The notes beneath the pieces were generated by a model. That model did no database searches, was not told the origin of the DNA, and saw only the letters and a list, made by a program, of their open reading frames with translations. The position numbers and the translations under genes were made by a program. This document shows, piece by piece, positions 34,843-43,103 of a DNA stretch of 64,000 bases. Each line of letters begins with the position of its first letter. The first letter of the stretch is position 1. The DNA comes from DATDFB01 sp035276475 (GTDB taxonomy: Bacteria > Acidobacteriota > Thermoanaerobaculia > Gp7-AA8), in assembly GCA_035276475.1 (NCBI GenBank), contig DATELQ010000016.1:1-64000 (forward strand), written 5' to 3'.

Positions 34843-36373
34843 CAAGCGGGCAGCCACACCATTGCGCAAGATCTGACGCCAACGCACTCGCCTTTGACGT
34901 TGTCACGACGGCGAGAAAATGAAGATTCTTCTCGGTGCTTGTGGTATCGATCAGCACGTCTGTCACGTCGCTGGAGAAGCGGAAACGAATCACCGCGACG
35001 TATCTTGATAACGGCAATTGCTTGACGATCTCGCCTGGGAGTGCGGCGGAGTCTCCACGCAGCCCGAGACTGCGAAGGTAGGCCGGCCCCTTGAGGATGA
35101 ACATTTCGGTCGCAATGCTTGCGCCGACGTCGTCGCGCTTTCCAATCTTCTTTGTTAATCGAAGGAGCAGGTTATATAGGCTGCTGAAAGACAGGCGGAT
35201 CTTTCCATGCAACGGAAGTAGAATATGAGTGAGAGTCCAGTCCTCTTTTGGCGTAACTTCGTCGGCGGCGCTCGTCGGCTCATCCATTAGTAAATGAAGC
35301 TGGCCGTCGGCGTCTCTAACGGATGCCTTTTCGTACGGTCCGACGCGGTCGTCATGCACATATAGCGCTGTCATGGCTTGGGAGTAATCCCAGATATTCG
35401 GCGCGAAGAATCTCGGCCTTGTAGGTTCGACCAACTTCACACCTGTCGCCGTAACCGCGTGTGCCGTCGTAATTGATGTTGCAGTTGTGCGTCGAATGAT
35501 GAGTATGGGGGCAAAGCCGGATCGAATGGCAGCATATACCAGCGGGCGTGCAGCTTGAAAAGATCGCGGTCGCAAGAGGTGTGGCGCTAATTCAAACGCG
35601 CGAATCGCCTGGCACATCTGATCGACAGACAGGCCTTCCGAAGGCATAGACCGTCCGAATGGAAGGCTAAATCGAGATGCCAAGCTCGTTATCTGTGCGG
35701 GGGTAGCGGGACCAACATCCTCAAGGTCCTTCGCTTTGTGGAGCGATGACCAGAGCGCTGTCGTGGCGCAAGCGCTCACGCCAACGTCTTGTTGCTGGAA
35801 TGCTAGGCCGGCGACGGTTAGCTCAAGTCCAGCGACGTGCGCTTGGTAAAGCCGCGTGGAATCAAATACTCGCAGACTTCCGTCATCAGCTTTGGGACCG
35901 TACGGACGCAAAACTGTTCTGCCGACGGGACTTCCCTCAAGCGGTTTGATCACGCAGAATCCGAGGTACGCCCTTGCTGAGAATGCGCGCGATTTGCGTC
36001 TTAGCGCACGTTCGGGTTCGTTATCGCCAGCAGCTTCCTGCAATAACTTCACGAACTCTGCTTCGACGGCATCTTTGGCTTCATTGAAGAAATGTAGACG
36101 ACGGCAATAGTTAGGATATCCGGTCAGGCTTCGTGAATAGAAGACGCTGTGATCTTCCATGTAGTCTCGGTCGACGTAGCGAGACTCAAGGAGTACGGTC
36201 TTACATTCCAGCTGCTGAAGGTATCGTGAGATATACAGCAATTGGTGGTAGGTGGAAGATGAAGAAAAGGGTGGAGGCGTTAGCCCGAGGGCCTTTGGGA
36301 GGTCGGCGTCGAAGTGGAGATATTCGAAAAGCTTATTAGTCGAAAGAAAGGATGGTGCCATCGTCGAGAGCAT
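34835..36373 (-). CDS. Predicted cysteine-peptidase-like protein in the low-GC island
   Basis: A 512-residue protein. The central part reads FQQQDVGVSACATTALWSSL, with Gln, then Cys before a helix, and later TTAHAVTATG with His, which is the order Gln-Cys-His of papain-like and C39-like peptidases. The rest (about 1-190 and 330-512) is not recognised. There is no signal peptide. The start at ATG 36373 overlaps the upstream 60-residue gene by 38 bp; ATG 36361 is an alternative. Peptidase function is inferred from the motif order only. The gene is part of an HTH-led operon. Confidence 0.6.
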   Translation of the reverse strand: MLSTMAPSFLSTNKLFEYLHFDADLPKALGLTPPPFSSSSTYHQLLYISRYLQQLECKTVLLESRYVDRDYMEDHSVFYSRSLTGYPNYCRRLHFFNEAKDAVEAEFVKLLQEAAGDNEPERALRRKSRAFSARAYLGFCVIKPLEGSPVGRTVLRPYGPKADDGSLRVFDSTRLYQAHVAGLELTVAGLAFQQQDVGVSACATTALWSSLHKAKDLEDVGPATPAQITSLASRFSLPFGRSMPSEGLSVDQMCQAIRAFELAPHLLRPRSFQAARPLVYAAIRSGFAPILIIRRTTATSITTAHAVTATGVKLVEPTRPRFFAPNIWDYSQAMTALYVHDDRVGPYEKASVRDADGQLHLLMDEPTSAADEVTPKEDWTLTHILLPLHGKIRLSFSSLYNLLLRLTKKIGKRDDVGASIATEMFILKGPAYLRSLGLRGDSAALPGEIVKQLPLSRYVAVIRFRFSSDVTDVLIDTTSTEKNLHFLAVVTTSKASALASDLAQWCGCPLVM

Positions 36374-36518
36374 TCACGCGGACAGCGTAATCCTCCTCCG
36401 TGAGAATCACGGAACTGGCGACATCGTCGGCGAGAACCTGCAACTGGTCTTCCCAATTCTCGGGAGCCTGCCCCTCACACTCAAAAGTGTAGCTCGCTTT
36501 CGGGTCTCGGTCGGTCAT
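36336..36518 (-). CDS. Small acidic protein, 60 aa, in island operon
   Basis: A 60-residue acidic protein (MTDRDPKASYTFECEGQ at the N terminus, EDYAVRVNALDDGTILSFD at the end). A GGAAGG SD is about 7 bp upstream. It overlaps the peptidase-like gene by 38 bp, so translation is probably coupled. I see no known family; an inhibitor or partner of the downstream protein is one guess. Confidence 0.55.
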   Translation of the reverse strand: MTDRDPKASYTFECEGQAPENWEDQLQVLADDVASSVILTEEDYAVRVNALDDGTILSFD

Positions 36519-36591
36519 GTCACACCTTCCATGTCGTTACGACAGGTTAGGGTCGTGGGTTATAGCGCGCTTGCATACGATCGTCAACGAA

Positions 36592-36834
36592 TCATTCACG
36601 AAGGTCATCGAACTCAAGGTTTAGTGCTTCGGCCAGTTTCGCCAAGCTGACTTCCGCGATCGGGCCGCCGCTTTCCGCCTTTCCAACGGTGTCGGCGTTC
36701 AAATCTGCGAGACGCGCTAGTTTCTCTTTGCTGAGTTTCTTAGCTAGGCGTGTCTTTCGAACGATCTCGCCGCGCACCTTTACACCCGGAGGGCGTCCTC
36801 CCTTCTGGTTCGAGTTCTTTTTTCTGGGCGACAC
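36592..36834 (-). CDS. XRE-family HTH regulator, island operon
   Basis: An 80-residue Cro/CI-type DNA-binding protein: a basic tail (MSPRKKNSNQKGGRPPG), then IVRKTRLAKKLSKEKLARLA and LNADTVGKAESGG as the HTH, followed by LAKLAEALNLEF. It starts at GTG 36834. It is first in the order HTH, small protein, peptidase-like protein and is likely to autoregulate the operon. Confidence 0.85.
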   Translation of the reverse strand: MSPRKKNSNQKGGRPPGVKVRGEIVRKTRLAKKLSKEKLARLADLNADTVGKAESGGPIAEVSLAKLAEALNLEFDDLRE

Positions 36835-37106
36835 TTGAAGAGTGTGCCCGAAGAAAGGCGAAGAATCAAGATTTAAGCCAATGTTGTACTAAATTGGTCG
36901 ATGTTGGCCAACCTTGGCGTAGTTCCAGCGCCCTTGCCGGGATTATCCATAAGTTTAGCCAGCTGAAGTGCTTGAAAGGCCGCTGGCTGGGAGGATTGGA
37001 CGTATTCGAACCGCAGTGCTCGCAGCGTAGTCTCAGATCTCATCTTCCGCCACTGCACGTGCTCGAGAGGCGCGACCTACCTGTCCAAATGAGCGCTGGC
37101 AGTTGG
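36835..37106. other. Intergenic right edge of the low-GC island with a tRNA-3'-end-like segment
   Basis: No gene is visible. It contains the segment 36979-37011, which matches 43051-43084 and whose TGGCTGGGAGG equals the last 11 nt of tRNA-Gln in complement. The composition returns to GC-rich at its right side. Confidence 0.5.
36979..37011 (-). repeat. Dispersed tRNA-3'-end-like segment, copy A
   Basis: 22 bp plus 10 bp identical to 43051-43084 with a 1-2 nt difference between them. On the minus strand it reads TTCGAAT, a short spacer and CCTCCCAGCCA, like a T-loop and CCA end of a tRNA, but the spacing is too long for a functional tRNA. It marks the right edge of the low-GC island. Confidence 0.5.
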
Positions 37107-37158
37107 AGCGGCGGGGCTTGCTTCGCCGAGAACTTACGGCCGGGCAAGCCCCGCCGCT
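37107..37158. repeat. REP-like hairpin at the 3' end of the ABC/M1 gene
   Basis: Perfect 15-bp inverted arms, AGCGGCGGGGCTTGC at 37107-37121 and its complement at 37144-37158, with a 22-nt loop. The stop codon of the ABC/M1 fusion gene lies in the loop, and the last residues of that protein are encoded by the right arm. It could also end transcription. Confidence 0.7.
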
Positions 37159-40100
37159 ACAACATGTGTGGCGAGCGCGCTGTTGTCCTTCGGCTCGCGA
37201 TCGAGCAGCTCGCGATCCGGATCGATCTCCGCGCGCGCGGGTGAGGCGGCCACGGTGATCTCGATGGTCTGCGCGCCGGAGTGAATCCGATGTGACGCGC
37301 GGTAGAGCGAGGCGCCGCGCGCGTCATAAAGCTCGATCTCGACGAGATCGTCCATCGGCACCGCGCGCTCGTTGCCCGTGCCGTCACCCTTCAGCTTTTG
37401 CGCTTCGACGTGCAGAACGACGTGCTGCTGCTGCACGTCCATGCTCACGAGGCGCAGGTCCCAGAAGGTGATATCTTCGAACAAATCCTTCAGCAGCCCG
37501 TGCAACGACGGCGGAGTGGCCGCGCGCAGTTCAGCGTAAAAATCGAGCGACGTCGGGTAGGGCGCACGTCCCGCCGGAAACTTCGCCAGGAGGTTGTGCA
37601 GCGCGCGATTCACCGGCTCGACGCCCACGCGCTCGCGCAGCGCGTACATCGCGAAGGGACCGGTGCGATAGGCATCGAGTTGATCGACGGCGCGCAGCAG
37701 CGGCACGGTGCGCGGCCGATGCGGTGCGAGGTACTGCGCGCGCAGCATGTCCAGGATTCGCCGCAGGTGCTCGCGGCCGAACGTCTCCTCCACCACCAGC
37801 ATGCCGCTGTACCAGGCCAGGCTCTCGGTCAGGAGGCCGGCGCCTTCGACTGATGCGGGGGTGAGCTGGTGGCCCCACCACTGGTGTGCTACCTCGTGCG
37901 CGACGACGGCGAACGGGAAATCGATGTTGCGCGGATCGTCCGCCGGCCGCACCAGTGAAAAGCCTTCCCCATACGTCACCAGGCCGCTGTGCGCCGTCAT
38001 CTGCAGCCAGTACGAATCGCTCGGGAGCTCGACGAACCGGAGCTGCTGGTGCGGGTACGGGCCGAACGCGCGCGTGTTGTAGTCGAGCGCCGCGCGAACG
38101 CTGCGCACTATCCGCTCGACGTTTGCCGCGTGCGCCGGGTGGTGGAAGACCTCGATGTCGACGTTCCTCCACTTCGCGCGATGCACGGCGTAATTGGCGG
38201 AGGCGATCGTCCAGGCGTTGCTGATCGGCGCATCGGTGCGGTAGTGCGCGTAGCGGCGTCCGTTCTCGGCCCAGACCCGGAGCAGCCTGCCGGGAGCGAC
38301 ACCGACCTGGTTCGGATCGGTGCCGATGATCGTCTCCAGGTCCGTCGCCTCGTAGCCTTTGTGCGTCGTCGCGTCGGCGATCGTCGGATAGCGAGAGCGT
38401 GCACGCAGGCCGTACTTTTTCCGCAACGCCGGATCGTTCAGCTCGCGCGGCCACTGATAGCCGACCACCGGCAACCAATGATCGCCGCGCCCCGGCCGGT
38501 GGATGAGGATCGACCCGTTGCCGACTACGGGCGGCGTTCCCTCGCTCCGGAAGACATTCGTCTCGATCGCAACCTGAAAATCCATCCGCAGCGACTGGCC
38601 CGGCTGCAGGGCGCGATCGAGCGTGTAGATGCGGTAGTCGAGCTTCTCGTCGTCGAGCGTGAGGCGCGCGGCGCGATCGAACGAGACCGCGGTCGACCGT
38701 GCCCCGGAAGACGTGGCGACATGAATCGCGTCGATCGGTGCGCTGCCGCGATTCTCGAGACGATGACTGCCGCGGATCACCGCCGTGCCGCGGGTTGGAT
38801 AGAACTCGACGTCGAGTTTCGTGGCGGCGATCCGCGGCTGCGGCAGCGACGCGTAGCGGCCGTATCGACGCTCGAACTCGGCGCGTTGCCGTTCCAACTT
38901 GGCGGTCGTGCGGTACTCGTGCGCGATGTGCGTGTCGTAGAAGATGAACCCGCCGGCGCCGGCGATGATCGCCAGCGCGGTCGTGCCGATCAACGCCGCC
39001 GCGCGCGTCAGGCGTCCGCCCTTCGCGCCGCGCTCCTCGCCGCGTCTCCAGAAAAAATGAGTCACGAGCGCGAAGAGCAGCGCCCAGCCGGCGTAGTAGA
39101 GCGTGAACCAGAGCCGCGCTTCCGCCGTCGTGCCGAAGCCGGAGATCTCCGAATACGACCACCGCGGCAGATTACCGTACAGCAGCAGATCGTCTTCGAT
39201 GCCGAGGGTGCGGGCCAGGTCTCGGGCGATGGGGAAGAGCACCACCAGCGCGTTCGCGACGTACTTTTGATTCACCAGCACGTGAACCAGCATTGCCAGC
39301 GCAGCCAGCAGCAGGTAGTCGGGCAGCTGCAGTCCGAAGAGAATTTCGACGTAGAGTCGGAGGTCGTAGCGCTCGGCGCCGTAAATCGTCTGCGCCGCCA
39401 GGCCCGTGACGAAGAAGATGACGTGCGTGGCGGCGAGCATCAGGGCGAGGCCGAGGAACTTGCCGGCAAATGGCAGCCAGTCCGGCACAGGCGTGACGTC
39501 GGCGAGCGGATGGAGACGCGTTTCGCGCTCGCGCCACACGAGCTCTCCGGCCGAGAGCGCGACGAGCAGCGTCAGCAGCAGCGAGACGTCGTCGTTCAGA
39601 AATCCGAGCAAGCGCGCCGTGGTCAGCGGACCCGGGACTCCCATCTCCAGTTCCGCGAGCGCGGGCGCCTGCAGGAGGAACATGACGGCCAGCAGCGGCA
39701 CGATCCACCAGACGCGGCTCGCGTGCAGATCGCGAAACGAGCGCATCGCGATCGCGCGCAGTTGCCGCATCCGCGTCGACGCAGCGAATGTACGGCGCGC
39801 TGCCGGGATCTTGACCGTCACGCGACGCCCGCCGTCCTCGGATTTCGGCAGCGATCGTTCGCGAGCGGTTTCGTGCGCGAATCGGAAGCGGCTGTACGCC
39901 GCGACCGACAGCAGCAGCGCGGCGCCGAGCCAGAGCAGGCGATTCGCGAGCAGCGGTCCGTCGAGAGCGAGCACGTACGCGTTCTTCTGCAGCGAATTCG
40001 TCGACTGCCACAGCTCCTGCATCGTCGTGAAGCCGAGCGGGTCGAGCAGCTTCGCCGCACCCCAGCCGACCCGCGTCGGGAGCAGCTTTCCGCAGACGAT

Positions 40101-40667
40101 CGAGAAGAAGAAGAGGAACGCCACGCCCGCGTAGCTCGCCATCGCGCGGTGGGTGAGCGTGGCCAGCGCGAAGGCCACCGCCGTGGCGATGAACGCCGTC
40201 GGCAGCGCGAACAACAGGTACGGCGCGAGATAGGCGATCGGGCGAAAGGCTCCGACTCGTTCCGGATCGATCCACGGCATCGCGGTCGCGATCGCGGCAC
40301 CAAGCGGCAGCGCCAACAGCAGCAGCGCGCTGAGCGCGAACGCGCCGAGCGACCGGCCGAGTAGGTAGGGGCGCTTGCCGACGGGCGAGGTGTAGAAGAG
40401 CGAGTGCATCCGCGCGTCGCGGTCGCGCGTGGCCGCGTCGGCGGCGAGCGCGGCAACGATCAGCAGCGCGAGCATGCTGCCGAACACCACCGTCACCATC
40501 ACGGTGAACGGACCGTTCAGGATCGTGCCGGCGAGCGCCGAGCCGACGGCCAGCATCCGCACGAACGGCGTGCAGATGGCAAGCATGAGAAAAAAGTAGG
40601 CGAGCGTCGAAGGGCGGCGAAGCTGATGGGCGAGCTCGAAGCGAAAGACTTCCAGCGTCTTCGTCAT
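37134..40667 (-). CDS. ABC-2 permease fused to M1-family aminopeptidase domain
   Basis: An 1177-residue protein. Residues about 1-590 form two ABC-2-type membrane halves (FELAHQLRRPSTLAYFFLML, then a second set after RAIAMRSFRDL). The C-terminal half is an M1 zinc peptidase: FAVVAHEVAHQWWGHQL with HEVAH at about 924-928 and the distal Glu in LLTESLAWYSG. The exopeptidase GxMEN motif is replaced by a Tyr/Met/His-containing loop (MTAHSGLVTYGEG), as in other fusions of this kind. It overlaps the ATPase stop by 4 bp and is the last gene of the PadR operon. The C-terminal VVAAGLARP comes from the REP-like hairpin. Confidence 0.88.
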   Translation of the reverse strand: MTKTLEVFRFELAHQLRRPSTLAYFFLMLAICTPFVRMLAVGSALAGTILNGPFTVMVTVVFGSMLALLIVAALAADAATRDRDARMHSLFYTSPVGKRPYLLGRSLGAFALSALLLLALPLGAAIATAMPWIDPERVGAFRPIAYLAPYLLFALPTAFIATAVAFALATLTHRAMASYAGVAFLFFFSIVCGKLLPTRVGWGAAKLLDPLGFTTMQELWQSTNSLQKNAYVLALDGPLLANRLLWLGAALLLSVAAYSRFRFAHETARERSLPKSEDGGRRVTVKIPAARRTFAASTRMRQLRAIAMRSFRDLHASRVWWIVPLLAVMFLLQAPALAELEMGVPGPLTTARLLGFLNDDVSLLLTLLVALSAGELVWRERETRLHPLADVTPVPDWLPFAGKFLGLALMLAATHVIFFVTGLAAQTIYGAERYDLRLYVEILFGLQLPDYLLLAALAMLVHVLVNQKYVANALVVLFPIARDLARTLGIEDDLLLYGNLPRWSYSEISGFGTTAEARLWFTLYYAGWALLFALVTHFFWRRGEERGAKGGRLTRAAALIGTTALAIIAGAGGFIFYDTHIAHEYRTTAKLERQRAEFERRYGRYASLPQPRIAATKLDVEFYPTRGTAVIRGSHRLENRGSAPIDAIHVATSSGARSTAVSFDRAARLTLDDEKLDYRIYTLDRALQPGQSLRMDFQVAIETNVFRSEGTPPVVGNGSILIHRPGRGDHWLPVVGYQWPRELNDPALRKKYGLRARSRYPTIADATTHKGYEATDLETIIGTDPNQVGVAPGRLLRVWAENGRRYAHYRTDAPISNAWTIASANYAVHRAKWRNVDIEVFHHPAHAANVERIVRSVRAALDYNTRAFGPYPHQQLRFVELPSDSYWLQMTAHSGLVTYGEGFSLVRPADDPRNIDFPFAVVAHEVAHQWWGHQLTPASVEGAGLLTESLAWYSGMLVVEETFGREHLRRILDMLRAQYLAPHRPRTVPLLRAVDQLDAYRTGPFAMYALRERVGVEPVNRALHNLLAKFPAGRAPYPTSLDFYAELRAATPPSLHGLLKDLFEDITFWDLRLVSMDVQQQHVVLHVEAQKLKGDGTGNERAVPMDDLVEIELYDARGASLYRASHRIHSGAQTIEITVAASPARAEIDPDRELLDREPKDNSALATHVVAAGLARP

Positions 40668-41542
40668 CGCGGGCCCTGCATCGCGCGAAAGTAGACGTCG
40701 TGCAGCTGCGGCTCGACGGCGTGAAACGCGGGCGACGGCTGCGACGCGCTGTGCACGCGTACGGCCGTGCGGCCGGACAGCAGTTTCGTCGACAGCACGC
40801 GGTGCTCGCGCTCGATCGCCGGCAGCTCCTCTTTTGAAACGACGCGCTCCCACACCGTCCCCTCCATCTCGGCGACGGCGCGCAGCGGCTCCGCCTCGAG
40901 CAGGATGCGGCCTTTGTCGATGATGGCCATGCGGGTGCAGAGCTCCGACACGTCCTCGACGATGTGCGTCGAAAGAATGACCACGCTGTTCTCGCCGAGC
41001 TCGCTGAGAAGGTTGAGGAAGCGGACGCGCTCGGCCGGGTCGAGCCCCGCCGTCGGCTCGTCGACGATGAGCAGCGTCGGATTGCCGAGAAGCGCGAGGG
41101 CGATGCCGAAGCGCTGGCGCATGCCGCCGGAATAGCCGCCGAGCTTCTGCCGCCGCACGTCCCAGAGGTTCGTTTGTCGCAGCAGCGCCTCGACCGTCGC
41201 GCGGCGCTCCGCGCGATCGACGATGCCTTCGAGGATGGCGAAGTGATCGAGCAGCTTCTCGGCCGTCATGCCGCGATGGAGGCCGAAGTCCTGGGGCAGG
41301 TAACCGAGCGTTTCACGCACGGCGTCCTTTTGCCGGACGACGTCGAGCTCGCCGAAGCGAACCTCGCCCGCGTCGGGCTCCTGCAGCGTCGCCAGGATCC
41401 GCATGAGCGTCGACTTGCCGGCGCCGTTAGGACCGAGGAGGCCGAACATTCCGGCGCCGACCGTGAGGGTGACGTCCTGCAGTGCGCGGACGCCGTTTGG
41501 ATAGGCCTTGGAAAGGCCGCTGATGCGCAGCTCGACTGGCAT
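40664..41542 (-). CDS. ABC transporter ATPase (PadR operon)
   Basis: A 292-residue ABC-2-type ATPase: LLGPNGAGKSTLMRIL (Walker A), LGGYSGGMRQRFGIALALL (signature) and LIVDEPTAGLDPAERVRF (Walker B), with STHIVED. The C-terminal part is specific to its exporter. It drives the permease/M1 fusion encoded next (ATGA overlap). A GAGG-type SD precedes ATG 41542. Confidence 0.9.
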   Translation of the reverse strand: MPVELRISGLSKAYPNGVRALQDVTLTVGAGMFGLLGPNGAGKSTLMRILATLQEPDAGEVRFGELDVVRQKDAVRETLGYLPQDFGLHRGMTAEKLLDHFAILEGIVDRAERRATVEALLRQTNLWDVRRQKLGGYSGGMRQRFGIALALLGNPTLLIVDEPTAGLDPAERVRFLNLLSELGENSVVILSTHIVEDVSELCTRMAIIDKGRILLEAEPLRAVAEMEGTVWERVVSKEELPAIEREHRVLSTKLLSGRTAVRVHSASQPSPAFHAVEPQLHDVYFRAMQGPR

Positions 41543-41565
41543 ATGTCCTCGCAGGAGTTGCCGCG

Positions 41566-42351
41566 TTAGTAGCGGTAGTAGATCAGGATCGCGCCGACAG
41601 CCGCGACGACCGCGCCGATGGCGGCGAGCACCGCGAAATGTTGGCGGCGCAGGCCGTCGAGCAGCGGCGCGAAGACGAAGCGGATCGAGCGCAGGAATGC
41701 CGCGCAGAACGCGGCCGCGAGAATCCACCACGATCCGAACACTACCGCGCCGAATCCGGCCATGAAGCGCATCCGGCCGGACCCTGAGTGCGGCACGTCG
41801 AAGATCTGATCGTAGCGGCGGTGGTCGAACACCCACGCCATGAACGGCAGCGGCGGTCCGATGATCAGCAAGCCCGTGGCGATGGCGAGGACGACGGCGA
41901 TCGACGGGTAGACCAGCCACCGGCGCGCGCCGAGCGGTTCGCCGCGGTCGCGCGCGAGCTCCACGTATGCGCGGCTGGCGATCATGGCCGGGATGATCAG
42001 CATCGCGCCGACGGACGGTAATAGCAGCATGGACAGCAGGAACATCCCGAACGCGAGATACGCGAGGCGCCAGTCGTCCGGCGCGGTGCGAATGCCATCC
42101 ATGAACTGGCGCCACGCCGGACGGTCTTCGTCGGCAAGCCAGCGCTCGGGCGGTCCGAGGCGATCGAGGACGCCGATGACTTCCGTCGCGCCGATGGGAC
42201 CCGGCGCGTCGGCGAGGGCGATCTCGATGTGCTCGCGCACGCTCTGCTCGACTTCGTCGGCAACGACGGATCGCGTTCCGCGCAGTTCACTGCGCATCCG
42301 CTGCAGGTAGTTGTCCAGCCGCTGCTGTGCTGCCGGCGTCATCTCGATCAT
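41566..42351 (-). CDS. HAAS-domain membrane protein
   Basis: A 261-residue protein. The first 80 residues are a HAAS-like helical domain (RLDNYLQRMRSELRG, VEQSVREHIEIALAD, VLDRLGPPERWLADE), which usually follows a PadR gene and is thought to act in signalling between PadR and membrane systems. Four or five TM helices follow. ATGA overlap with padR (42348-42351) shows coupling. Confidence 0.8.
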   Translation of the reverse strand: MIEMTPAAQQRLDNYLQRMRSELRGTRSVVADEVEQSVREHIEIALADAPGPIGATEVIGVLDRLGPPERWLADEDRPAWRQFMDGIRTAPDDWRLAYLAFGMFLLSMLLLPSVGAMLIIPAMIASRAYVELARDRGEPLGARRWLVYPSIAVVLAIATGLLIIGPPLPFMAWVFDHRRYDQIFDVPHSGSGRMRFMAGFGAVVFGSWWILAAAFCAAFLRSIRFVFAPLLDGLRRQHFAVLAAIGAVVAAVGAILIYYRY

Positions 42352-42695
42352 CGCTTCCGTTCCTTTCGCAGACTGCCGATGGCGTGGTGCAGGCTCTCCC
42401 AGTGCTGATTCATCCGATGCAGGTCGTCGCGGCCGCGCCGGGTGAGCCGGTAGTACTTGCGCGGCGGCCCTTCCTGCGACTCTTGGAGATACGTTTCGAC
42501 GAGCCCACTGTTGTTCAACCGGCTCAAAATCGGATAGACCGTCCCCTCGGTGATCACCAGGTGGTCGACGTCGCTGAGGCGCCGCACGATCTCGTAGCCA
42601 TAGAGCGGCGCGTCCGCAATCGTGTTCAGCACCGCCAGCTCGAGCAGCCCCTTGCGAAGTTGCGTCGTCCAGTTGTCGAAGGAGAGATCGTTCAC
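42348..42695 (-). CDS. PadR-family transcriptional regulator
   Basis: A 115-residue PadR regulator: FDNWTTQLRKGLLELAVL, the winged helix with PLYGYEIVRRL and ITEGTVYPILSRL, and the wing/dimer part PRKYYRLTRRGRDDL. It starts with GTG 42695, the first start of the operon padR, HAAS, ATPase, permease/M1. It probably represses its own operon and releases it when a ligand binds. A candidate operator lies in the promoter just upstream. Confidence 0.92.
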   Translation of the reverse strand: MNDLSFDNWTTQLRKGLLELAVLNTIADAPLYGYEIVRRLSDVDHLVITEGTVYPILSRLNNSGLVETYLQESQEGPPRKYYRLTRRGRDDLHRMNQHWESLHHAIGSLRKERKR

Positions 42696-42702
42696 GGGCT
42701 AC

Positions 42703-42731
42703 ACAATGGTGCCTTACCAGGTACTTGTCAA
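42703..42731 (-). promoter_or_regulatory. Promoter of the padR operon with palindromic operator in the spacer
   Basis: On the minus strand TTGACA (42726-42731) is followed after 17 bp by CATTGT (42703-42708). The spacer holds TACCTGGTA (42715-42723), a perfect palindrome and a candidate PadR site. The -10 is only 7 bp from the GTG at 42695, so the mRNA may be leaderless. Confidence 0.5.
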
Positions 42732-42789
42732 TACGATATAGCGTTACAAACGGGTGAAGAGCGAGGTGAACGCCGGTGGACGCGGCCCG

Positions 42790-43011
42790 TCAGACCTTTT
42801 TCGGAGGAAGGTCCCGCGCTTGCGGGTCGTCCTGAAATCCGTGGTGATTATGGCTGCCGTCGCAGAACGGCTTGTTCGCCGAGAATCCGCAGCGGCAGAG
42901 GGAGACGACGGTTCGTCCGCCGAGACCGTACGCCTGCTGGTTCGGATCCTGGATCTGGATGTCGTCGCCTTCGACGCGGAGGGGACCGTTCTTCTGAACT
43001 GTGATCTTCAT
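42790..43011 (-). CDS. CDGSH iron-sulfur protein
   Basis: A 73-residue protein with the CDGSH motif CRCGFSANKPFCDGSH, whose three Cys and one His bind a redox-active [2Fe-2S] cluster. Its small size fits the monomer type of bacterial CDGSH (mitoNEET-like) proteins that work in the cytoplasm. The N terminus MKITVQKNGPL and upstream 40 bp are duplicated at 51197-51256. No partner gene is evident. Confidence 0.9.
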   Translation of the reverse strand: MKITVQKNGPLRVEGDDIQIQDPNQQAYGLGGRTVVSLCRCGFSANKPFCDGSHNHHGFQDDPQARDLPPKKV

Positions 43012-43064
43012 CTCGCGGAGTCCTCGCGGTTGCGTAACCAGCGGCACGTTGCCGCTGGCTGGGA
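42980..43064. repeat. CDGSH 5' region duplicated at the tRNA island (source copy)
   Basis: 60 bp (42980-43039) are identical to 51197-51256 and the following 26 bp (43039-43064) to 51295-51320. They cover the first codons of the CDGSH gene and its upstream DNA, including a 9-bp-stem hairpin at 43038-43058 (CCAGCGGCA, loop CGT). Confidence 0.85.
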
Positions 43065-43084
43065 GGATTGGATGGTATTCGAAC
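43051..43084 (-). repeat. Dispersed tRNA-3'-end-like segment, copy B
   Basis: Matches 36979-37011 except for one small indel. It lies directly upstream of the CDGSH gene and behind the serine hydrolase gene. It also holds the TGGCTGGGAGG that equals the complement of the tRNA-Gln 3' end. Confidence 0.5.
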
Positions 43085-43103
43085 TCTGGCCATCGCCGTA
43101 GCG

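Noticed and set aside
36750..37244. 164-residue frame over the HTH start and island edge
   Set aside because: Crosses the HTH gene antisense and the REP hairpin; no domain; low-complexity start.
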